Assembly (NCBI GenBank): GCA_016649475.1
Contig: JAENXP010000221.1
Span: 1-5,351, forward strand
Direction of reading: 5' to 3'
DNA from: Burkholderiales bacterium
GTDB taxonomy: Bacteria > Pseudomonadota > Gammaproteobacteria > Burkholderiales > SG8-39
Length of the DNA stretch: 5,351 nt
Part shown: in pieces, positions 1 through 4,725 of the stretch
Numbering within the stretch: the stretch's first letter is position 1
How the letters are laid out: each line of letters starts with the position of its first letter
The notes under the pieces: generated by a model
Databases searched by the model: none
Told to the model about the DNA's origin: nothing
What the model saw: the letters and a program-made list of their open reading frames with translations, nothing else
Made by a program: the position numbers and the translations under genes

Positions 1-715
1 CGGCACGGGTGGCGGCATCGTCTTTCCACTTTATGCTTACCGCGCGCATGGTGTAGCGCATGTGCAGGAAGCCGCAGGCATCGACCGAAAACACCGGGCC
101 TGACTGCGCCGGCCGCTCGATGCGCCCGTCCTCGACGCGCGCCGGCACGGTCATTGCATCCTGCGCCATCAGAGCAAGTACATGTTGCGGGTTGCGGTCG
201 CGCAGCTGAATGTAGGCGATCTCGTGGTCGAGCAGCTCGTTCTCGCCGCCGGTTTCGGCGCGCTCGACGCAATGCAGCAGCACCGCGCGCACGCTGCGCT
301 CCGCCGGGTTGTAGTAGCCGTCGGTGTGCCACTTTATGCCGCGATTGGTGTAGGGGATGAATTCTCCGCGTGTGGCGTGTTCGGCGACCGCGAGCGGCGA
401 GATGCCGTCATCGTCGGCGAGGTAGTTGGAATCCAGATCGCGCAGCCCGAGTTGCAGACCGAGCTGTCGCGGTATTTCCTTGTCCGGGTCGCCTGCGCTT
501 GCGCTGGCGTAGATCGCCATATTTGCGCGCGCACAGCGTTCGAGCAGCGCCTGTCTTTCGCTGTCGCTGAGCGTGCGCGGATCGCGCACTTCGACCACGA
601 GTTCGGCCAGCGTTTTGGGAAATCGCCCGAGCTTCGCAGCGCGCCAGGTCTGATACGCGGCATCGTCCTCGAGATCGAAGGCGGCGCGCGCCTGCGTATC
701 CATGCGCAGGCTCAT
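1..715 (-). CDS. TauD/TfdA-family Fe(II)/2-oxoglutarate dioxygenase, 3' end beyond the window
   Basis: The minus-strand frame is open from an ATG at 715 to the left edge, giving 238 residues of an unfinished protein. Residues 126-137 (RGIKWHTDGYYN) carry the His-x-Asp iron-binding motif (H130, D132) of the TauD/TfdA and gamma-butyrobetaine hydroxylase-like fold. The following LLHCVERAETGGENELLD stretch (146-163) is the family's strand and Gly-Gly turn after that motif. Members couple 2-oxoglutarate decarboxylation to hydroxylation of a small substrate in the cytoplasm. The distal iron-binding His and the 2-oxoglutarate-binding Arg should lie in the missing part. The ATG overlaps the stop of the upstream gene as ATGA (715-712). 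The upstream SD is weak, so translational coupling is likely; a second in-frame ATG is at 703. A long + strand frame over the same bases is an antisense shadow. The substrate is unknown. In this setting an organosulfur compound is conceivable, but nothing in the sequence shows it. Confidence 0.82.
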   Translation of the reverse strand, partial: MSLRMDTQARAAFDLEDDAAYQTWRAAKLGRFPKTLAELVVEVRDPRTLSDSERQALLERCARANMAIYASASAGDPDKEIPRQLGLQLGLRDLDSNYLADDDGISPLAVAEHATRGEFIPYTNRGIKWHTDGYYNPAERSVRAVLLHCVERAETGGENELLDHEIAYIQLRDRNPQHVLALMAQDAMTVPARVEDGRIERPAQSGPVFSVDACGFLHMRYTMRAVSIKWKDDAATRA

Positions 716-1272
716 TCGCCGACGTTGCGCTCGCGCCGGGGCCGGCGTTCCTCTCCCGGCGGGGCGAACAGTCCTGCAAGCGTGCTCTCCAGCGCCTTGA
801 TCGCCTCGGGCGCTTCGATTTCCATGATCTGGTCGATTACCCAGGAATGGTCCTTTTCGGGAACGATCTCGAGCAACCGGCTGCCGAAAAAGCGGCGGAA
901 GCCGAAATCGGGGCCTTCCTTCTCGTCATAGGCGAAATCGGCATAATCGGCGCCGCGCTCGTTGGCGAGGGCGATGAAATGGCTGCGGGACTGCCCGGGC
1001 TCGAGTTCGGCGATTAGCATGTCCCGGTTTTCCTCGACTACGTCAGCCAGCTTGAGTGCCAGGGCGGTGGTGAACGCCAGCCGTTTGTCGGCGTCGAGCG
1101 TTCGATAGGCAATACGGTCCGCCGCGTGCAGCATGAACGCGAGGAATTCGCACACGAAATCGAAGTACTGCCTTCCGATGTCTATGTCGAATTGCGCCGC
1201 GCGCATGCGGCGGATGGCCTCCTGAGACAGCTTCCAGCCGAGCATGGCGATCACGCTGGCCAGTTCGGGCAT
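712..1272 (-). CDS. Unrecognised 186-aa, probably helical soluble protein
   Basis: I do not recognise this family. The product is 186 aa, with no signal peptide and no clear membrane segment. It is rich in Ala, Leu, Glu and Arg, and its pattern suggests mostly amphipathic helices (about 4-90, then 140-170). A middle segment is rich in aromatic and acidic residues (about 98-132, containing DYADFAYDEKEGPDFGFRRFFG). The tail is basic and disordered-looking (about 171-183). It has one Cys (C41) and no metal-binding or redox motif. Size and helicity recall chaperones of the TorD/NarJ type, but I see no diagnostic motif, so this is not claimed. I chose the ATG at 1272, with GGGGAG about 14 nt upstream. 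A TTG at 1323 would add 17 residues but has no better ribosome site. The gene sits between the DsrC-like gene and the dioxygenase gene and overlaps the latter by ATGA, so it probably acts with one of them. Confidence 0.75.
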   Translation of the reverse strand: MPELASVIAMLGWKLSQEAIRRMRAAQFDIDIGRQYFDFVCEFLAFMLHAADRIAYRTLDADKRLAFTTALALKLADVVEENRDMLIAELEPGQSRSHFIALANERGADYADFAYDEKEGPDFGFRRFFGSRLLEIVPEKDHSWVIDQIMEIEAPEAIKALESTLAGLFAPPGEERRPRRERNVGE

Positions 1273-1348
1273 GCTGCGTTCGCCCGCTCCCCTATGGAAG
1301 TGGCTGCGTATGCGGATGGCCAAGAGGAGCGCTGCTCTCTGACGGGGC

Positions 1349-1678
1349 CTAGTACCCGCCTTTTCCGAAGGGTTTGGGCAAGCCGGCGACGCGCGCGCCC
1401 TGCTTGGCCGGTCCCAGCGGAAACAGGTCGTAGAGCGCCTTGCTGTCGCAACCGGGCATCAATGCCGCGATGTCCTTCAGCATATTGCGGAAGTTCGGCG
1501 TATGGCCCTGTTCCTTGAACTGATCGCGCAGATATTGCACAACCTTCCAGTGATCGTCGTTCAGCTCGATGCCCTCTGCCTGCGCAATTACGCGCACGGC
1601 TTCATCGTCGTATTCGGGTGCGAGCAGATAGCCTTCCGCGTCGGTCTCCAGTTCAACGCCGTTTACCACGTAAGCCAT
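1349..1678 (-). CDS. DsrC/TusE-family protein lacking both redox cysteines
   Basis: The 109-aa product matches DsrC/TusE along its length: an N-terminal VNGVELETDAEGYL segment (5-18), the helical DDHWKVVQYLRDQFKEQG region (41-58), the TPNFRNMLKD segment (60-69), and the LYDLFPLGPAKQ...AGLPKPFG C-terminal arm (82-105). In DsrC this arm carries two cysteines: one in a QAC[RK]IAGLP context and one as the penultimate residue of a PKPTGCV-type end. Here those positions read A95 and K106, and the chain ends GKGGY. The only Cys is C77, before the arm. It therefore cannot form the DsrC trisulfide, nor act like TusE, which keeps the terminal Cys. Such cysteine-poor paralogues have been proposed as regulatory relatives (RspA-type), and a regulatory or docking role is the best inference. 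A GGAGG lies 8 nt before the ATG. The gene follows the tandem tusA gene by 25 nt. Confidence 0.9.
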   Translation of the reverse strand: MAYVVNGVELETDAEGYLLAPEYDDEAVRVIAQAEGIELNDDHWKVVQYLRDQFKEQGHTPNFRNMLKDIAALMPGCDSKALYDLFPLGPAKQGARVAGLPKPFGKGGY

Positions 1679-1703
1679 GTTTCGATCCTCCGTTTCTGGT
1701 CTA

Positions 1704-2204
1704 TCAAGCGGCTTTTTGTATGAAAAACTCGTAGGTCCCGGGCGCCATTTCCTGCTTGGCGAGCAGTTCCAACCCGGTCGATTTTACCCACGATTTGACG
1801 TCATCCGGCGAGCCCGGACAGTTGCTCACCAGGAGCAGTATTTCGCCTGCCCGCATTCCGTCGAGCAGCTTTTTCGCCTCGATTATCGGGCCGGGGCAGC
1901 TGACGCCGCGGATGTCCAGAGTGACATTCGGCACCGGTCGCGCCGCCGCACCCGCGCCGCGCTTGATGGTGTACGCCACCCTGCGCCCGCCCAGTTTGTC
2001 GGTGGCTATCACCTCGTTGCCGGTATGGCGGCTCCAGGCGAACAGGTCGTCCGGGGTGCCCGGACAGTCGGAGATCAGCTGCATCACCTGTCCCGGCCGC
2101 AAGTCGTCGATTACGTGCTTCGCGCCGAGCAGCGGCGCAGGGCAATTCAGTCCGCACAGGTCCAGTGTGACCAGGGGCTTGCTTGAATTATTTTCCGTGC
2201 TCAT
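1704..2204 (-). CDS. Tandem TusA-domain sulfur-carrier protein
   Basis: The 166-aa protein is built of two TusA-like domains in one chain. Domain 1 (about 11-82) has LDLCGLNCPAPLL with the CPxP motif at C21-P24. Domain 2 (about 93-166) has LDIRGVSCPGPII with CPxP at C103-P106. In TusA the CPxP cysteine carries the persulfide that is handed to DsrE/DsrC-type partners, so both active Cys are present. Each domain also has a second Cys in a matching motif, SDCPGTPDD (C47) and SNCPGSPDD (C129). The repeat pattern points to an internal duplication. A linker of Gly, Ala, Arg and Pro (about 83-91) joins the halves. There is no signal peptide, so it is cytoplasmic. I chose the ATG at 2204, preceded by AGAGGA at 6 nt. 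An in-frame ATG at 2255 that overlaps the cmx6-like stop would add 17 residues. The likely role is sulfur delivery towards the rDsr system encoded divergently. Confidence 0.92.
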   Translation of the reverse strand: MSTENNSSKPLVTLDLCGLNCPAPLLGAKHVIDDLRPGQVMQLISDCPGTPDDLFAWSRHTGNEVIATDKLGGRRVAYTIKRGAGAAARPVPNVTLDIRGVSCPGPIIEAKKLLDGMRAGEILLLVSNCPGSPDDVKSWVKSTGLELLAKQEMAPGTYEFFIQKAA

Positions 2205-2252
2205 CGCAATTCCTCTCGCTTGTGCGAACATTCCGGCGTTAAAAAGTGCACC

Positions 2253-2257
2253 CATCA
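2253..2257 (-). promoter_or_regulatory. TGATG stop/start junction, alternative start of the tandem tusA gene
   Basis: The stop codon TGA of the Cas6-like gene (2257-2255) shares its last base with an ATG (2255-2253) that is in frame with the tandem TusA protein. A GGGAG sits 4 nt before this ATG. Initiation here would give a 183-aa product through translational coupling. Initiation at 2204, with its better spaced AGAGGA site, gives 166 aa. Which one is used cannot be decided from sequence alone. The extra residues (MGALFNAGMFAQARGIA) are not part of the usual TusA fold. Confidence 0.4.
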
Positions 2258-2863
2258 GGCTCCCACCGCCGCGGCGGATTTGTGCGGAATGAAAATTCCG
2301 CAGCCGGACTTGCGTTCCCCACCCAGACCTGCTGCCTGCATCCTGAGCGAATCCTCGGGCGAGAGTTCGTGCAGCATCAGGCTGTAGCCGACAATCTCTG
2401 CGTCCGGCGCCTGCGCACGACGCATCTTGCCGCAAATCACTTTGCATCCGACCCCGGCGTTCTGCAACGCCACGTCGATGTCGCGCTGAAATCCGATCTC
2501 GTCTGCGGTTCCCGTTGTGACGAATTGGGAATACAGGGTACCGTGGGGGAACAGCGGCCGCAAACGCGCTCCGCCGACCTCGATGCCGCTGCCCAAATCG
2601 ATGCTCGCCCCAGACAGTGCAAACGACTGCGGCGCCCTCTCGCGCGGCAGTCGCAGCATCAGGCGGGCGCGGGGGCCGAGGTAGACCAGTCCCGCGATCG
2701 CGCGCGAACCGCGGATCGGATGCACGCCAGCCGCGGGATCGGCTGCCAGCCAGTCCAGGCGCTCGCTGAGCAGCCGGAACAGGCGCCAGCCGTGATCCGC
2801 GGGTATGGTATCACCGCGCAGCGTAAATGCCACGTCGACCATGTCCATCGTCTCAGGTTTCAT
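2255..2863 (-). CDS. Cas6/Cmx6-like RAMP protein (type I-MYXAN Cas6 family)
   Basis: This 202-aa product resembles the Cas6/Cmx6 (I-MYXAN) family of CRISPR RNA-processing endonucleases. Visible family features, in order, are a VDVAFTLRGDTIPADHGWRL start (9-28) with H24, GVHPIRG (46-52) with H48, a strand-like RARLMLRLP (65-73), LRPLFPHGTLYSQFV (101-115), and a C-terminal LSPEDSLRMQAAGLGG then ERKSGCGIFIP (167-193). The last part is the glycine-rich loop typical of Cas6 RAMPs. H24 or H48 could be the general acid or base if it is catalytic. No other cas gene and no repeat array is in the window, so the role is probably not crRNA maturation at this locus. I chose the ATG at 2863 because the family begins just before VDV. 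An ATG at 2905 and ATGs at 2848 and 2842 are alternatives, and no ideal SD precedes any of them. A longer frame running upstream to 3334 crosses the neighbouring small gene and is not credible as coding. Confidence 0.78.
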   Translation of the reverse strand: MKPETMDMVDVAFTLRGDTIPADHGWRLFRLLSERLDWLAADPAAGVHPIRGSRAIAGLVYLGPRARLMLRLPRERAPQSFALSGASIDLGSGIEVGGARLRPLFPHGTLYSQFVTTGTADEIGFQRDIDVALQNAGVGCKVICGKMRRAQAPDAEIVGYSLMLHELSPEDSLRMQAAGLGGERKSGCGIFIPHKSAAAVGA

Positions 2864-2874
2864 TTCAATACGAC

Positions 2875-2887
2875 GGGGTACATCCCC
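2875..2887 (-). promoter_or_regulatory. Small GC hairpin just upstream of the Cas6-like start codon
   Basis: On the minus-strand RNA, GGGG (2887-2884) pairs with CCCC (2878-2875) around a 5-nt AUGUA loop, ending 11 nt before the ATG at 2863. A purine-rich GGGA (2891-2888) directly precedes it, 24 nt from the ATG when linear. If the hairpin loops out, the effective distance falls to about 11 nt, so it might set or gate ribosome access. The bases after it include AUUGAAA, reminiscent of the 3' part of many CRISPR repeats. With four base pairs this could be chance. Confidence 0.35.
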
Positions 2888-2906
2888 TCCCGCTCCCCTG
2901 ATCATC

Positions 2907-2941
2907 AAGAGGCCATTTCGAAAATCCCGAAATGACCTTCT
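2907..2941 (-). promoter_or_regulatory. Stem-loop between the 72-aa gene and the Cas6-like gene
   Basis: Reading the minus strand, the arm 2941-2928 pairs with 2920-2907 around a 7-nt loop (GGATTTT). The inner 7 bp are perfect (CATTTCG with CGAAATG). The full 14-position stem has two G-U type pairs near the outside, counting one at 2935/2913 and one at 2940/2908, and one mismatch. It starts inside the stop codon of the small gene. No U-tract follows, so it is not a standard intrinsic terminator. A role in mRNA processing, stability or attenuation between the two genes is more likely. Its position ahead of a gene for a hairpin-recognising endonuclease family is notable. Confidence 0.6.
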
Positions 2942-3158
2942 AGGTTTTCGCCTGTGTTTGCGACCAGGCGAGCATCCCCTGGCCCCAGCGCTCGGCTGTC
3001 GCCGGGTCGATCTCGAATATGGTGAAGCGGGCACCGCGCTCGCGGATGCGCACTCGCAACAGCGGCATACCGCCGGCCTCGTATTCCACCTGTACCAACT
3101 CGATCTGCTGGCCGCCGAACGGGCAGGTGAACTGGTCCAGTGTCCGGGTAATGTCCAT
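2940..3158 (-). CDS. 72-aa small protein of unknown function
   Basis: This is a short soluble protein that I do not assign to a named family. Residues 10-16 read FTCPFGG, with the single Cys at C12. A run of alternating hydrophobic residues follows (QIELVQVEYEAGGMPLLRVRIRERGARFTIFEID, about 18-51) that would suit a small beta-sheet. A helical C-terminus comes last (PATAERWGQGMLAWSQTQ, 52-69). There is no signal peptide or membrane segment. I chose the ATG at 3158 because GGAG lies 8 nt upstream; a GTG at 3185 would add 9 residues without a better site. It is the first gene of the minus-strand operon, nearest the divergent promoter region. The well-formed RBS, balanced composition and operon position argue that it is real. 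Its job is unknown; pairing with the Cas6-like protein downstream, or with the sulfur-relay proteins, is only a guess from order. Confidence 0.75.
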   Translation of the reverse strand: MDITRTLDQFTCPFGGQQIELVQVEYEAGGMPLLRVRIRERGARFTIFEIDPATAERWGQGMLAWSQTQAKT

Positions 3159-3187
3159 GCCGCGCGCTCCGCTGTATGCAGGCACGA

Positions 3188-3215
3188 ACTATGGCACCCG
3201 GCGCGCGGCGTGCAA
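3188..3215 (-). promoter_or_regulatory. Candidate sigma-70 promoter for the minus-strand operon
   Basis: On the minus strand, TTGCAC (3215-3210) and CATAGT (3193-3188) are separated by 16 nt. They match 3 of 6 consensus bases in the -35 box and 4 of 6 in the -10 box. Initiation near 3181 would give a leader of about 22 nt that contains the GGAG site of the 72-aa gene. Position and spacing are sensible, but the match is moderate. Confidence 0.35.
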
Positions 3216-3241
3216 ATCACCGACTTGGATAAGGGCCGACT

Positions 3242-3278
3242 ACTCCCTTCGGGTAGGTGCGCCATCACCCGTCGGAGT
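3242..3278. promoter_or_regulatory. Imperfect inverted repeat in the divergent intergenic region
   Basis: ACTCC (3242-3246) pairs with GGAGT (3274-3278). Inside it CGGGT (3250-3254) pairs with ACCCG (3267-3271), leaving a 3/2 internal loop and a 12-nt apical loop (3255-3266). It lies between the two candidate promoters of the divergent dsrA and minus-strand operons. It could be an operator read by a dimeric regulator or a leader hairpin. Without a U-tract it is not a clear terminator. A further ACCCG copy occurs at 3281-3285. Confidence 0.35.
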
Positions 3279-3302
3279 GTACCCGCCCCCCTGCACGAGT
3301 AA

Positions 3303-3331
3303 TGGTCGACCTTCGCGCAGGCATTTAGTAT
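3303..3331 (+). promoter_or_regulatory. Weak promoter candidate upstream of dsrA
   Basis: TAGTAT (3326-3331) resembles a -10 box. The hexamer 17 nt before it (TGGTCG, 3303-3308) is a poor -35 match and overlaps the palindrome GGTCGACC (3304-3311). Transcription from about 3338 would leave a leader of roughly 58 nt before the dsrA ATG. A poor -35 box beside a palindrome would fit an activator-dependent promoter, but this is a weak call. Confidence 0.22.
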
Positions 3332-3395
3332 CATCGAAAAAGCAGGATTGTGTTACCCCGAACAAACTGCCTTCACCCTGAACGGAGGAAAACAG

Positions 3396-4691
3396 ATGGC
3401 AAAAAAGCCGCATGACACGCCGAATTTGGACGCGCTCGAATCGGGCCCATGGCCGAGTTTCGTTACCGGGCTCAAGCGTCTGGCCAAGGACAAGGATGCC
3501 GTGGTCGACCTGCTCGGCCATCTGGAGCATTCCTACGCGACGAAGAAAGGCTACTGGAAAGGCGGAACGCTCGGCGTCTACGGATATGGCGGCGGCATCA
3601 TCCCGCGCTTCACCGAGATCAAGGACGAAAACGGCAAGCCGGTGTACCCGGAGGCGGCCGAATTCCATACGCTGCGTGTCATGCCGCCCGCAGGCATGCA
3701 TTACAGCACCGACATCCTGCGCAAGCTTTCCGACATCTGGGAACGGCATGGCTCCGGCCTGATCGCCTTCCACGGCCAGTCCGGCGACATCATGTTCCAG
3801 GGCGCGACCAGCGACAACGTGCAGAAGGCGTTTGACGAAATCAACGAGGCCGGCTTCGACCTTGGCGGCGCCGGGCCAGCATTGCGCACCTCCATGTCCT
3901 GCGTAGGCGCGGCGCGCTGCGAGCAGTCATGCTACGACGAGGCCAAGGCGCACCGTATGGTGATCAACAGCTTCCTCGACGACATCCATCGTCCGGCGCT
4001 GCCGTACAAGTTCAAGTTCAAATTTTCGGGGTGCCCGAACGACTGCATGAATTCGATCCAGCGCTCCGACCTGGCGGTCATCGGCACCTGGCGCGACAAT
4101 ATACGCACGGACGAGCCGCTGGCGAAGAAATGGTTCGCCAAGCACGGCATGAACGAGCTGGTGAACGACGTGGTCGCGCGCTGCCCGACCAGGGCGATCC
4201 AGCTGAAAGAAATCAAGGAGGTGCGCAAGGGCGATTCCATCTCCTCCGTGGCGCTGAGCGACACGCATGCGCTGGAAATCGACAACAGCGACTGCGTGCG
4301 CTGCATGCACTGCATCAATGTGATGACTGGCGCCCTCGCGCCGGGCAAGGACAAGGGCGCAACCATTCTGTGCGGCGGCAAGCGCACGCTGAAAATCGGC
4401 GACCAGATGGGCACCGTAATCGTTCCGTTCCAGCCGCTGCAGACGGAAGAAGACTACGAGCAGATCGTCGAGCTGGGGCAAAAGATCATCGACTTTTTCG
4501 CCGAAAACGCGCTCGAGCACGAACGTACCGGCGAGATGATCGAGCGTATCGGCCTGGTCAACTTTCTCGAGGGAATCGGCCTCGATGTGGACGCCAACAT
4601 GGTGGGCGCGCCGCGCTCCAACCCCTACGTCCGCACCGACGGCTGGGACGAGGAAGTAGCCAAGATCAAGGCCAAGAAGGCAGCCGCCTGA
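3396..4691 (+). CDS. dsrA: Dissimilatory sulfite reductase alpha subunit, probably reverse type
   Basis: DsrA is the alpha subunit of the cytoplasmic alpha2beta2 siroheme enzyme. In sulfur oxidisers it takes reduced sulfur, delivered on DsrC, to sulfite. The 431-aa length fits the family. The cysteines of the siroheme-coupled [4Fe-4S] site are C169-x5-C175, with C179 following, in SMSCVGAARCEQSC, and C213-x3-C217 in FSGCPNDC. A ferredoxin-like insert holds the second cluster: C263 (RCPTRAI) and C300, C303, C306 (DNSDCVRCMHC). The N-terminal part has the typical GYWKGGTLGVYGYGGGIIPRF stretch (52-72, basic and glycine-rich) before the substrate-facing regions. I chose the ATG at 3396 because GGAGG (3384-3388) lies 7 nt before it; upstream in-frame codons lack this. 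dsrB follows after 34 nt in the same direction, as in all dsr operons. The oxidative assignment rests on the tusA and dsrC-like neighbours, not on a tree. Confidence 0.97.
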   Translation: MAKKPHDTPNLDALESGPWPSFVTGLKRLAKDKDAVVDLLGHLEHSYATKKGYWKGGTLGVYGYGGGIIPRFTEIKDENGKPVYPEAAEFHTLRVMPPAGMHYSTDILRKLSDIWERHGSGLIAFHGQSGDIMFQGATSDNVQKAFDEINEAGFDLGGAGPALRTSMSCVGAARCEQSCYDEAKAHRMVINSFLDDIHRPALPYKFKFKFSGCPNDCMNSIQRSDLAVIGTWRDNIRTDEPLAKKWFAKHGMNELVNDVVARCPTRAIQLKEIKEVRKGDSISSVALSDTHALEIDNSDCVRCMHCINVMTGALAPGKDKGATILCGGKRTLKIGDQMGTVIVPFQPLQTEEDYEQIVELGQKIIDFFAENALEHERTGEMIERIGLVNFLEGIGLDVDANMVGAPRSNPYVRTDGWDEEVAKIKAKKAAA

Positions 4692-4725
4692 GCCGGCCCC
4701 CCAACAGCACGCCTGGAGACAAATA

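Noticed and set aside
182..931. Long open frame on the + strand, 249 codons
   Set aside because: It is antisense to the dioxygenase and the 186-aa gene. Its translation shows no family features, while the minus frame has a clear WHTDGYYN motif and an ATGA junction. High GC makes long shadow frames common.
1349..1678. Calling this gene dsrC or tusE
   Set aside because: Both defining cysteines are absent (A95, K106), so the functional names would mislead even though the fold family is clear.
2855..2941. Possible CRISPR repeat or degenerate array next to the Cas6-like gene
   Set aside because: There are two unrelated hairpins and a short AUUGAAA match, but no direct repeat of 25 bases or more and no spacer-like spacing anywhere in the window.
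2907..2941. Intrinsic terminator between the 72-aa gene and the Cas6-like gene
   Set aside because: The stem is good, but no U-tract follows on either strand, so rho-independent termination is not supported.
2864..3334. Upstream extension of the Cas6-like reading frame to 3334
   Set aside because: This part reads through the 72-aa gene in another frame and has a Ser, Arg and Cys-rich out-of-frame look. The family fold begins near 2842.
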